The position numbers and the translations under genes were made by a program. Positions 54,962 to 63,391 of a stretch of DNA of 64,000 nucleotides are shown one piece after another. The notes under the pieces are model-generated. The model made no database searches. It was not told the origin of the DNA and was given only the letters and a program-made list of their open reading frames with translations. Origin of the DNA: Legionella spiritensis (GTDB lineage: Bacteria > Pseudomonadota > Gammaproteobacteria > Legionellales > Legionellaceae); contig NZ_LT906457.1 in the NCBI RefSeq assembly GCF_900186965.1, positions 453,501 to 517,500 of the forward strand, read 5' to 3'. Every line of letters starts with the position of its first letter. The stretch's first letter is position 1.

Positions 54962-56416
54962 ATGGGATGGGTGAAAAAATCCTGTTTTAACTGGCTAATC
55001 GATAAGCATGGCCGTGATAAGGCTTTGCTTAAATTTGAAATCAGACAACTGGAAGCCCGCTTGCATCGTATGTTCAACGACGGGGACTTGCCTGACTGTG
55101 AGCGCCGGCGTTTTGCCGCTTGTTGTACGGAGCTGGCTGGCCGTTATGCCGAATTATTACAAATACACACCTCCTCGTGGCCATCTTGTGATTTTGACAA
55201 CGATTTAAAACAATACGCAACGGCCGAGAGTTGTTATGAAGAACTGCTGATTCGCAAGAGACAATGGCTGTCTGCCTCGTCCAATGAAGAGGAAGCGCGT
55301 ATTATCTCTGACATCGGTGGTTTTTATAAAAAAATCGCCGCCCTGTCCCAGGCCGCCACGCCTTTTTGTGAAACAAAAAACATGGAAGCAAGTCAGGGGT
55401 TATTCAAAGCCGTTGTGCAATCGACGACCCCCGATATCTGGTTGATGGCGTTGATTCATTTTGCCAATCAGACCGGGCAGGAATCCGAGGCGTTGCCAAT
55501 ACAGCTTGCGCGTTTGAACAATGAGCAATTGACTCGTTGCAATGAGCAGATTACCCGTCCCGAGTTCGTTTCTCTGATAAACACGATTTTTTTCTATAAA
55601 ATCCACCCGGACAAATTATATGATTTTTCTCTTCATCCTGAAAAAATAATTTCCGTGAAAAGCAGGCTGGTTTTTCTGCATCATTTCATCGAGTATTTCC
55701 AGAGGAATATCGTGCAGAATTTGGGACAACGGGGCTTGAAGTCCGGGCAGGATTATTTATTGCATGACGATGAATTACCCGAAGGCATTCAGGTTGAACC
55801 GGATAAGACCTATCGCGGCCTGATAGGCAACGCTATCAAGGAGGGTCGGTTTGTATCGGCGCACCATTCTGACCACACCCTGTATCAAAATCGGTTACTT
55901 GATCTTTTTCGGGCTTATAAATTCTGGTTTAATCCCGATCGGCTCATTGATACGGCCATGTCTTTACAAAAATCATTAGCCGGTGATGGGGTTTGCCATG
56001 AGAACGATAAAATAGTCACGCAACGGTTGTGCGTGCTTTACAAGCCGTTACCAACGACCGAATGTTTGAACCTGTACGGCTATTTTGCCAATAAAGACAG
56101 TACCTATCTGTTACGGACGTTGCAAGCGGCTTTTCTGGGGCATGCCATTACCAATTGCCCTGATCTGGATCCGCAGGAGAAGGAAACGGCTCGACAAGTC
56201 TATAACGCCCTGACAGGTGTCATGGACGCGTTGCGGGAAGAGCTTGCTAACCGCGGTATTGTTACGGCCAATTATCAACGCCATGACGGGATGAAAAAGG
56301 TGAGGCCCGGTCGTCGCAATCTCAACGCGCTGCATCGTATATTAATTGTTTACAACGAAAAATCCTTTCTGGAAAACGACCGGATAAGCCAACTTTTTAA
56401 GGAAGTAGAGGGTTAG
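54962..56416 (+). CDS. Helical protein of unknown function
   Basis: 484 residues from ATG 54962 with GGAGG seven nt upstream; the frame opens slightly earlier at 54941. N-terminus MGWVKKSCFNWLIDKHGRDK. Largely helical, Cys-rich in the first third (CERRRFAACC), no signal peptide or known domain. The region LHPEKIISVKSRLVFLHHFI and the Asp/Glu-rich HDDELPEGIQVEPD have no match that I know. The end overlaps the convergent sulfatase-like gene by 20 bp. Effector-like by size and isolation only. Confidence 0.82.
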   Translation: MGWVKKSCFNWLIDKHGRDKALLKFEIRQLEARLHRMFNDGDLPDCERRRFAACCTELAGRYAELLQIHTSSWPSCDFDNDLKQYATAESCYEELLIRKRQWLSASSNEEEARIISDIGGFYKKIAALSQAATPFCETKNMEASQGLFKAVVQSTTPDIWLMALIHFANQTGQESEALPIQLARLNNEQLTRCNEQITRPEFVSLINTIFFYKIHPDKLYDFSLHPEKIISVKSRLVFLHHFIEYFQRNIVQNLGQRGLKSGQDYLLHDDELPEGIQVEPDKTYRGLIGNAIKEGRFVSAHHSDHTLYQNRLLDLFRAYKFWFNPDRLIDTAMSLQKSLAGDGVCHENDKIVTQRLCVLYKPLPTTECLNLYGYFANKDSTYLLRTLQAAFLGHAITNCPDLDPQEKETARQVYNALTGVMDALREELANRGIVTANYQRHDGMKKVRPGRRNLNALHRILIVYNEKSFLENDRISQLFKEVEG

Positions 56417-58439
56417 GCCGCGTTTTGGGGTAATCGGCCAAATCCTGCCGGAAAAAATGACGTAATTGTTGCAGCATGGTTTTAAACGGTGAATGGCTAG
56501 CGAACTCGGAAGCGGGATCGTCTGTCCATTGCTTATCGCTTAAACGAACGATGACAGGTATGTACTGTTCATCATCGGGGTAGAGGGCCAGCAACCAGTC
56601 GTCCTGGATGAGTCCATATAGTTTCATGTCATTAATCGCTTGCAATTGATTCGGTTTTAATTCGAGGTAATTATTTTCAGGATTGACTCGAAATAATAAT
56701 TGTCCATAACGTATCGCTTTTTTTTGAGAAATAAACTGGTTGGGTAGCATGCCGCTTTCCATCATAATGGCCCGGTGGTTTACAGACCGGCTTTTGCCAA
56801 GAAGCGCATTAAATAATGATATTCCATCGACTGCGGGTGGAATCGGCAGGTGCAAAAATGAATAAATAGTCGGTGCTATGTCAATCAATGCAACCCGGGA
56901 CTGGATGAGACGTGGTTTGGTGACAAGATGATCCTTGCTGATAATTTTAAAGCCCAGCAGGCAACGGAATTGAGCGGGACTCAGTAAATCGGAACCGTGT
57001 CCTGCGCTTTTTTCCAATGTTGTCGCGGTTTTTCGTCGAAAATAGCCGGCCAGTCGGCTGGGTTTTTGGCCATGATGGTTTTTCAGTCTGGTGAGACGGC
57101 TTTTTTCCTCATACAAGGCTTCGCCATGATCGCTGAGCAGGATAACAAGGCTGTTGGTTAACAAACCTTCTTCTCGTAACCGGGCCAATAATATTCCGAT
57201 TTGCTGATCGGCACGGTGGACAGCGGCATGATAAAGAGCGCTGCGTTCTGCAATACTGTACTCATTGCCGACTTCGGCAGGATGTGATTTGGCCCAGGCA
57301 TAAGGCCAGTGAGGCAAGGCAAAATGCACGGCAAGCATCATCGGTCTGTTGTGCCGATTCCGCTGCAGCATGCGTTGCAGTGCCTTGTCAAAGGTGGCCG
57401 GATAGTAGCTGTAATGGCTGGCCCGGTTCAGGTAATTATAGGGAAACAGCCAGGCGCTTATTCGAAAATTAATTAGCAGGTTGCTTAATGGAAAATCATT
57501 ATAGGTCCCGAGAAGCGTATCATCGATACCTGTTTTCGGTCCCAGGATTTCCTGAAAACCAAACTCCTTGCCCAGATTATTAAATCGTCGGTCATCGGTC
57601 GCGAAAATGGTGTAATAACCCAGATTTCGCAAGGTTCGGACTATACTGTCCGAGTCGTTGACCCGCGTTTTAGGCACCAGGTTTTCCCGGGCTCCGGTAT
57701 GCAACGGATACAGTCCGGTTAATATGGTTGTCCAGGCCGGATAGGTTCGCGCCAGCGGGCTGATGGTTTCTTTAAATTGAACGCTTTGTTTGAGAAATTG
57801 ATTGATAGTCGGTGTTTGACTGGCATTAATGCGTTCCGGGTTGAGAGAATCTATCCCGATAAGAATAATATTAGGGTACCGGGTCTCCCGGGAAGGGGTA
57901 TTTGATGTTGTATGATGTGGCAGAAACAGCAGGGTGAGGGATAGAAACAATATCATTCCTGCGGCAAACCGATACGGGGTGCGGCGCAAACCCTTCCACA
58001 ACGCCAGAATAGTGAGGATGGCGAGGCATAAGGAAGACAATCCGAGAATAACGCGTATCAACGGCATGGGTATGGCCGGTAACAAAAGGCGGCTGAACGC
58101 ACTTAATGGAAACAGATAACAGTTGATGGCAAGCAGCCATACGACAGTCAGGGTAAACAGGATAATTTGCCAGCGGAACTGCGCTTCCCTGTTCATCCCG
58201 GGCCAGGCGATACCCCAGAATAGCGTCGCTTGCAGGATGGATAATAGGCCATACAATCCCAACTGAATGACGCCGGTCATTATAATTTCAATGTGGACGT
58301 TAAGTGGTAATGGAATGGCCTGGAGGAAATTACTGCCGCGCGAGAGAATGTAGGCTATTTGTAATAGCGCAAATAGCAGGTTGTATAGGAAAAAATGGCC
58401 GGCCTGCTCCCAAAATCCGGGATTATTCTTGCTGTTCAC
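56397..58439 (-). CDS. Membrane-anchored sulfatase / phosphoethanolamine-transferase-like protein
   Basis: 680 residues. About five membrane helices in 15-185, then an alkaline-phosphatase-superfamily domain: PNIILIGIDSLNPERI (metal Asp), ARTYPAWTTILTGLYPLHTGAREN with a Thr as probable nucleophile, and VILLSDHGEALYE (metal Asp-His). A C-terminal metal/substrate segment includes AGHGSDLL. The layout resembles YejM and LPS or teichoic-acid phospho-transferases acting in the periplasm. Last gene of the dnaX operon direction; overlaps DUF547 by 4 bp. Confidence 0.85.
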   Translation of the reverse strand: MNSKNNPGFWEQAGHFFLYNLLFALLQIAYILSRGSNFLQAIPLPLNVHIEIIMTGVIQLGLYGLLSILQATLFWGIAWPGMNREAQFRWQIILFTLTVVWLLAINCYLFPLSAFSRLLLPAIPMPLIRVILGLSSLCLAILTILALWKGLRRTPYRFAAGMILFLSLTLLFLPHHTTSNTPSRETRYPNIILIGIDSLNPERINASQTPTINQFLKQSVQFKETISPLARTYPAWTTILTGLYPLHTGARENLVPKTRVNDSDSIVRTLRNLGYYTIFATDDRRFNNLGKEFGFQEILGPKTGIDDTLLGTYNDFPLSNLLINFRISAWLFPYNYLNRASHYSYYPATFDKALQRMLQRNRHNRPMMLAVHFALPHWPYAWAKSHPAEVGNEYSIAERSALYHAAVHRADQQIGILLARLREEGLLTNSLVILLSDHGEALYEEKSRLTRLKNHHGQKPSRLAGYFRRKTATTLEKSAGHGSDLLSPAQFRCLLGFKIISKDHLVTKPRLIQSRVALIDIAPTIYSFLHLPIPPAVDGISLFNALLGKSRSVNHRAIMMESGMLPNQFISQKKAIRYGQLLFRVNPENNYLELKPNQLQAINDMKLYGLIQDDWLLALYPDDEQYIPVIVRLSDKQWTDDPASEFASHSPFKTMLQQLRHFFRQDLADYPKTRPNPLLP

Positions 58440-59284
58440 GATTTATTTGGGATGGTGCTGTTCAAATGCCAGTTGTATACATGGTTTTCAACAGTATTGA
58501 CGTGTTTTAACTGGCTGCTTAATGGTTCCCGGGCAAAATATTTAATATGATTGATAATGTTTTGTCCGGTGCCCCCGAAATCGTCACAGAACCATTCATA
58601 AATTTTGGACAGGGTTAATTTTCCTTCAATAACTTGCGCTCCTCGTAATGAATTAATGTAGTCTGCGGCGGCTTTGTTCAATTGTTGATTAATCAGCCTG
58701 CCCTCGTAAACCTGCTTTTGCAAGTTGGCAGCGCCTATGGAACCATTGTTGATAGCGTAGTGGGTTCGAGGATCATTCCAGATCGGGCGAATAATCCGAT
58801 TATGAATTTCGTCCAGTGACAAGGACGTATGATTAACGGTCACAATTTTTGCGCCCCAGGGACCAACACTGAACAGGCCGGGAGATATATTGATTTCCTC
58901 TATGCTGCCTATTGGATAGTAGTCTGCAATAATCTTGACGGTAAGCGCATTATACAGATTGATCCAGAAAGCGAACTGCTCATCACGATTGAACGAGTTG
59001 ATATCTATTTTGGACATTTTCTCGATGTAATTGGTCAGCAAGGCATATCCCTGTGGTGTTGTATGCGCATAATCAACCAAATTGATTCCTTCTTCATCGG
59101 TCACCACGTATTTGTCAAGAAACTGTTGCCATTCACTATGATCGATAGTCTGGGTCGAGAGAGGATTGTGGGCTTCCCAGGCCGGCCACAAATTTTTATT
59201 AAAGGTCGCGTGTGCATTTGTTGTACCGAGCATAATCAAGAGCAGTAAACAGACGGACGTGAATAGTGATGAAGTTCTATACAT
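58436..59284 (-). CDS. DUF547 family exported protein
   Basis: 282 residues with a signal peptide (MYRTSSLFTSVCLLLLIMLGTTNAHA). The DUF547 core is clear: FAFWINLYNALTVKIIADYYP, SLDEIHNRIIRPIWNDPRTHYAIN and IYEWFCDDFGG. Function unknown; relatives look like transglutaminase-fold proteins. Overlaps recR by 8 bp and the sulfatase-like gene by 4 bp. Confidence 0.9.
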   Translation of the reverse strand: MYRTSSLFTSVCLLLLIMLGTTNAHATFNKNLWPAWEAHNPLSTQTIDHSEWQQFLDKYVVTDEEGINLVDYAHTTPQGYALLTNYIEKMSKIDINSFNRDEQFAFWINLYNALTVKIIADYYPIGSIEEINISPGLFSVGPWGAKIVTVNHTSLSLDEIHNRIIRPIWNDPRTHYAINNGSIGAANLQKQVYEGRLINQQLNKAAADYINSLRGAQVIEGKLTLSKIYEWFCDDFGGTGQNIINHIKYFAREPLSSQLKHVNTVENHVYNWHLNSTIPNKS

Positions 59285-59870
59285 TCACGGTCGCTCGGTT
59301 GCGTAGGGCACTACTTATAGTATTGCCATCCAGAAACTCCAGCTCGCCGCCGGAGGGGATGCCGTGTGCCAGTTGGCTGATACGGACTTCCGAATTTTGT
59401 AAAAGTTCATAAATAAAATGAACCGTCGTTTGTCCTTCCACGGATGGGCTGAGGGCGAGAATGACTTCCTGTACCTGCAGGTCTGTAATAAGTCCAGCCA
59501 GACGATGTAATCCGATGTCTTCGGGTCCCAACCCGTCTAATGGTGAAATTTTTCCCATAAGCACAAAGTAGCCGCCTGAAAAAGCGTTACTTTGTTCGAT
59601 AGCCGCAACATCTGCCGGACTTTCCACAACGCAGAGTTGTGTAAAGTCGCGGGCCGGGTTGCGGCATAAGGAACATAACGTTTCTTCCGTGTAATTGTTG
59701 CACTGTCGGCAATGACTGATCTTTTGCATGGCTTCTTCCAGGCAGGCGGCAAGATGCAATCCTCGCTGCCTCTGATATTGCAACAAATGATAAGCCATTC
59801 GTTGTGCGGATTTCGGACCAATGCCAGGGAGACAGCGCAACGCTTCCACCAGGCGGTTTAGCGCACTCAT
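59277..59870 (-). CDS. recR: Recombination protein RecR
   Basis: 197 residues. N-terminal LPGIGPKSAQRMAYHLL (helix-hairpin-helix), zinc finger CRQCNNYTEETLCSLC, Toprim domain LCVVESPADVAAIEQ and the C-terminal ISQLAHGIPSGGELEFLD. Works with RecO/RecF in gap repair. Starts 7 bp after ybaB. Confidence 0.97.
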   Translation of the reverse strand: MSALNRLVEALRCLPGIGPKSAQRMAYHLLQYQRQRGLHLAACLEEAMQKISHCRQCNNYTEETLCSLCRNPARDFTQLCVVESPADVAAIEQSNAFSGGYFVLMGKISPLDGLGPEDIGLHRLAGLITDLQVQEVILALSPSVEGQTTVHFIYELLQNSEVRISQLAHGIPSGGELEFLDGNTISSALRNRATVNV

Positions 59871-59877
59871 TCCTCGC

Positions 59878-60219
59878 TTATTCCTTGTCGTCGTCTTTTT
59901 GCATGAAGTCTGTTGGAATGTTGAGGCCGGCAGTCAGTTGACTGATTTTTTCCTTGGATGCCGCTTCAACTTTACGTACGGCGTTGTTAACCGCGGCGGC
60001 GACCAAATCCTCCAGCATTTCAGGATCTTCCTCCAGTAATGATGGTTTGATTTTGACTTCGGTGACATCATGACGGCCGTTCATTTTAATCTTAACCATA
60101 CCGCCACCGGATTCACCTTGTACGATTAATTGACTCAACTGTTGCTGGGCTTCCTGCATACGCTGCTGCATTTTCTGCGCTTCTTTCATCAGGTTGCCAA
60201 GATTTTGATTAATGTCCAT
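59878..60219 (-). CDS. ybaB: YbaB/EbfC nucleoid-associated protein
   Basis: 113 residues: [41 protein letters not shown] and [15 protein letters not shown] are family hallmarks. A dimeric DNA-binding protein encoded in most bacteria between dnaX and recR, as here. Confidence 0.96.
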   Translation of the reverse strand: MDINQNLGNLMKEAQKMQQRMQEAQQQLSQLIVQGESGGGMVKIKMNGRHDVTEVKIKPSLLEEDPEMLEDLVAAAVNNAVRKVEAASKEKISQLTAGLNIPTDFMQKDDDKE

Positions 60220-60251
60220 TGTTACCTCTCATACTATGTTTGATTTATTAA

Positions 60252-61943
60252 TTATAATGGATCTTCAGCCGGGGCAATAGAATTTTTAACCAGTTCTGCT
60301 GAAAACTCTTGCTGCAACTGCTGTAGAAACGGATCATTTTGCAGGTTTGTCTCGGCCATTTCCTGCCGTAAGTGTTGTTTCTGCTGTTTTTTTTGAGCCG
60401 GGGTTGATTGTGCAGGTTTATCCGTGTTCAGGTTTATTCTGATGGTTTCGCCATAATACTCAGCCAGGGACTGTTCAATCCGTTGTACAATAGCCGGGGT
60501 GAAAAGCGATTGGTGTCCTTTATCAACTCGAAGGGTGATGATTCGATCATGCTTACTGATAAATTCCGCATTTTCAGCCGCCGTTTGTGCCAGGCCGCTT
60601 AATTTTAGAGCGGGTAACAGGGTTTCCCATTCTGCGCCGTTTGTGACCGAAATCCGGCTGGCGACTGGCGCCTCGGATTGCTCCCTTGCGGAAACAGCAG
60701 GGTTTTCATCGCTCTGAATATACGAAGCGTCCGGTTTTTCCCGAGGCGCTTCCGGCTTTGTCTGCGCCGTGGAATTGACCGGACTGCCCGCATCGGATTG
60801 TGAAGCCGGTGTTTCAGTCTTTTTTTTCCGGGGTGTCGAAGCGAGGGGTGGCTCAATCGGGGCTACGGGCTTGAAGGCAAGCATGCGCAGCAGGGTCATT
60901 TCAAAGCCTGCGGCCAGAGCGGGGGCAAGGTGCATATCTTCCCGGCCTTTGAGAGCAATCTGATAAAAAAGCTGCGTGTCTTCCTGTGAAAATTGGCCGG
61001 CTAAGGCCTTGAGTTCGGCAGAATATTCAAGTAGGGGATGTTCCTCAGGCAAATTCTGGCATAGTGTGATTTGATGAAGACTCTCCAGCAGACTATTGAT
61101 AACGTAATCAAAATGCCCCCCTTCTTCCGCAATATTTCTGCTCAGGCGAATCAGTTCGGAGGGGTCATGGGCGATTAACGCCCGTAAAATCGGCAGAGCG
61201 TAATCCTGTCGGGTATAGCCGAGAATGGTTTTGACCTGTTGTTCGGTCAGTAAGTCGCCGGCGCAGGCGATCACCTGATCCAGCAAACTCAAGGCGTCGC
61301 GCATGCTGCCTTGCGCGGCTTTTGCCAGCAAGGCAAGTGCCTGAGCCTCGCAAGGCTGTTTTTCCTCATCGGTGATATGCTGTAATTGTGCCGCAATGGT
61401 TTCCGTGGATATGTGTTTTAAGTTGAATTGCAGACATCGCGACAGAATTGTGACCGGTAATTTTTGCGGATCGGTGGTGGCCAGAAGGAATTTAACATGA
61501 TCCGGCGGCTCTTCCAGCGTTTTTAGCAATGCGTTGAAGCTATGCTGCGACAGCATATGAACTTCGTCGATAAGGTAGATTTTATATCGTCCCCGGGTGG
61601 GGGCGTATGGCACATTGTCCAGCATATCCCGGGTGTCTTCCACCCGTGTTTTTGACGCGGCGTCCACTTCAATGAGATCCATGAATCGGCCTTGTTCGAC
61701 AGCGACACAGGCTTCGCATTGCAGGCATGGCTCGGCGCTGACGCCTTGTTCGCAATTCAGGGATTTGGCCATTAACCGGGCGATGCTTGTTTTCCCGACC
61801 CCGCGGGTTCCCGTAAACAAATAGGCATGGTGCAATCGCTGTTGATTGAGGGAGTTAATCAACGCCTGGCTAACGTGTTCCTGGCCAACCAGTTGGGAAA
61901 ACGTCCGTGGCCGCCATTTACGTGCTAATGCTAGATAGCTCAT
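60252..61943 (-). CDS. dnaX: DNA polymerase III subunits tau/gamma
   Basis: 563 residues from ATG 61943 (MSYLALARKWRPRTFSQLVG); a start at 61955 is also possible. AAA+ motor: GTRGVGKTSIARLMAKSLNC, zinc module CLQCEACVAVEQG, LIDEVHMLS, LLATTDPQKLPVTILSRCLQF. A linker with Pro/Ser/Glu follows domain III, then the tau-specific C-terminus (NGAEWETLLPALKLSG). A slippery A8G run at the end of domain III could yield a gamma-type product (see 60813-60827). Clamp loader of the replicase. Confidence 0.97.
   Translation of the reverse strand: MSYLALARKWRPRTFSQLVGQEHVSQALINSLNQQRLHHAYLFTGTRGVGKTSIARLMAKSLNCEQGVSAEPCLQCEACVAVEQGRFMDLIEVDAASKTRVEDTRDMLDNVPYAPTRGRYKIYLIDEVHMLSQHSFNALLKTLEEPPDHVKFLLATTDPQKLPVTILSRCLQFNLKHISTETIAAQLQHITDEEKQPCEAQALALLAKAAQGSMRDALSLLDQVIACAGDLLTEQQVKTILGYTRQDYALPILRALIAHDPSELIRLSRNIAEEGGHFDYVINSLLESLHQITLCQNLPEEHPLLEYSAELKALAGQFSQEDTQLFYQIALKGREDMHLAPALAAGFEMTLLRMLAFKPVAPIEPPLASTPRKKKTETPASQSDAGSPVNSTAQTKPEAPREKPDASYIQSDENPAVSAREQSEAPVASRISVTNGAEWETLLPALKLSGLAQTAAENAEFISKHDRIITLRVDKGHQSLFTPAIVQRIEQSLAEYYGETIRINLNTDKPAQSTPAQKKQQKQHLRQEMAETNLQNDPFLQQLQQEFSAELVKNSIAPAEDPL
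60813..60827 (-). other. dnaX: Candidate -1 frameshift/slippage site in dnaX
   Basis: The coding strand reads CGG AAA AAA AAG ACT GA. A -1 shift on the A AAA AAG heptamer gives AAA GAC TGA, so the product stops after one Asp at about residue 376. E. coli makes the gamma subunit with the same A AAA AAG heptamer. The position is just after the clamp-loader domains (I-III). No purine-rich stimulator lies upstream, and I cannot fold a downstream stem by eye. Confidence 0.5.
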
Positions 61944-61961
61944 AGAGACATTCACAATTTA

Positions 61962-62073
61962 GGCGGCAGCCCTAAGAGCCGAGACCCGCGCCCGCATCGA
62001 CTGTTACCGCTGCTCCCTTCCGGGCCTGACGGGGTTCACAATCTGTCGTCGCGAGGAGACCAATAGAGCCACC
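61962..62073 (-). ncRNA. ffs: 4.5S signal recognition particle RNA
   Basis: On the minus strand GGTGGCTCTATTGGTCTCC leads to the conserved apical region GTCAGGCCCGGAAGGGAGCAGC, split here as GTCAGGCCCGG then AAGGGAGCAGC, and the 3' end GCTGCCGCC pairs with the 5' GGTGGC. The apical loop and AGCAGC are diagnostic of bacterial SRP RNA. It ends 18 bp before dnaX on the same strand, without a visible terminator between, so dnaX may be transcribed from the ffs promoter. Partner of Ffh at 44.9-46.3 kb. Confidence 0.92.
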
Positions 62074-62201
62074 ATAATTGAATTGCGAAGCGTATCAAAA
62101 AAAGGGCGGCATAGCTATAGTTGTTTTAAAATTCCGGTGATGAAATCGCTGCCAGCGGCATGAATAATTTTTTACATGCTTAAGTTTTCGGTAAGTAACT
62201 C

Positions 62202-63197
62202 TTGTTAAAATCTCTCTTTTTAATGTTTACTTGGGATATTATTTTGGAAATTAACGACATTGTCTTTAAATTACTCGAAATATTGGACGAATACCCTGTA
62301 TCTCCGGAAAATTACCACTACCGTTCCAGTGCAGAAATTAATATGAAAACCCTTTTAAGACTGGAACAAGACAGAAATCGTTATTACTACACTGCTCGTG
62401 CAGAGCGATTATTGCTGCAAAAACCATTCCACCGTCTCTATAAATATTATTTAAACTGGCAATCAGAACAGGCTTATCGGATCATCAATACGACGTTGGC
62501 TTCCTGCAGCGAGGATTTAACCATTGTTCGTGAGGCATTGTTGAAATTAAAAAAGGACGTTGAAAATACGCCATATATTAGGTCTTTAATAAAACGAATA
62601 GATAAAGGAGAATCAGGCAAGGATCTTGTTTTTTCCGGCCACGGGGCCTGGTATGAAGCGGACGGCAAAATGGAATTACCGGATTCTGATACCGAAATTG
62701 TCGTTTATTCAGGACTAGGAGCCGGGCTCTCCGACACATTGGCAGTTGATATTGAAAATAATCAACTCGATCCAGCCGATGTCACGGTAATACATAAAAA
62801 GGATCCTGATAAGACCATGCCTTTGGTTAAAAATTACCCTATGTTTTTTAAAAAGCCGGATAAAGTCCCCAATTTTTGTTTGATAAAAGGTTCAAAAAAA
62901 CCTCATCCCAGGGTGTTTGAGCGTGAAACAAACAAGGTTGTTTTTGATTGCAGCTCAACTGATAAAAATTATTTTTTATTGTCCGATGTTGTCGAGATGT
63001 TTCCTGGTAAAACGTTTCACTGGGCTGCCTGTACAGGGTATAATGGCGAAATGGACCCCCCCTTTTTTTCAGAATATTTCTGGGAAAGCAAAAGCCACCT
63101 GGAATCAGTCGCGAACAAGAAACGAAAATTAGAAAACACGGGAGTCGAGTGTAGTGAAAATAACGCTACTCCTCATACGGATTGCAAAATTACTTAA
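62202..63197 (+). CDS. Unknown protein with an SGHG-type motif (possible Stv-like domain)
   Basis: 331 residues from TTG 62202, or 324 from ATG 62223; neither has a convincing ribosome-binding site. Residues 1-130 are helical (IVFKLLEILDEYPVSPENYH). About 138-180 read DLVFSGHGAWYEADGKMELP, then TEIVVYSGLGAGLSD, and FHWAACTGYNG lies near 272. The SGHG ... P ... VYSG-x-G-x-L ... HWAAC pattern resembles from memory the putative adhesin (Stv) domain seen in some Legionella proteins. The tail has a basic KKRKLEN cluster, like a short nuclear localisation signal. Not firmly identified. Confidence 0.72.
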   Translation: MLKSLFLMFTWDIILEINDIVFKLLEILDEYPVSPENYHYRSSAEINMKTLLRLEQDRNRYYYTARAERLLLQKPFHRLYKYYLNWQSEQAYRIINTTLASCSEDLTIVREALLKLKKDVENTPYIRSLIKRIDKGESGKDLVFSGHGAWYEADGKMELPDSDTEIVVYSGLGAGLSDTLAVDIENNQLDPADVTVIHKKDPDKTMPLVKNYPMFFKKPDKVPNFCLIKGSKKPHPRVFERETNKVVFDCSSTDKNYFLLSDVVEMFPGKTFHWAACTGYNGEMDPPFFSEYFWESKSHLESVANKKRKLENTGVECSENNATPHTDCKIT

Positions 63198-63391
63198 ACG
63201 GTTCAAATTTATCAATATTTTGACTATGGGATAGGATCGTTCAATGTTCGAGCTATAAATGATCGAGTGAGGTTATTTTTAGGCGGCCAGGCTTTCCGCA
63301 AAGCCAGAGTTTTCAGGTGAGTGGATTTAGATGTTTCTTGAGTATAAAGCAGGTATACTCGCTCATTTTCCAGCAATAGCTATGATTCGTT

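Noticed and set aside
63290..63305. GGCTTT-CCGC-AAAGCC hairpin before the MFS gene as a terminator
   Set aside because: Only six stem pairs and a short T-run (TTTT) four bases later; it lies over 90 bp past the preceding stop codon.
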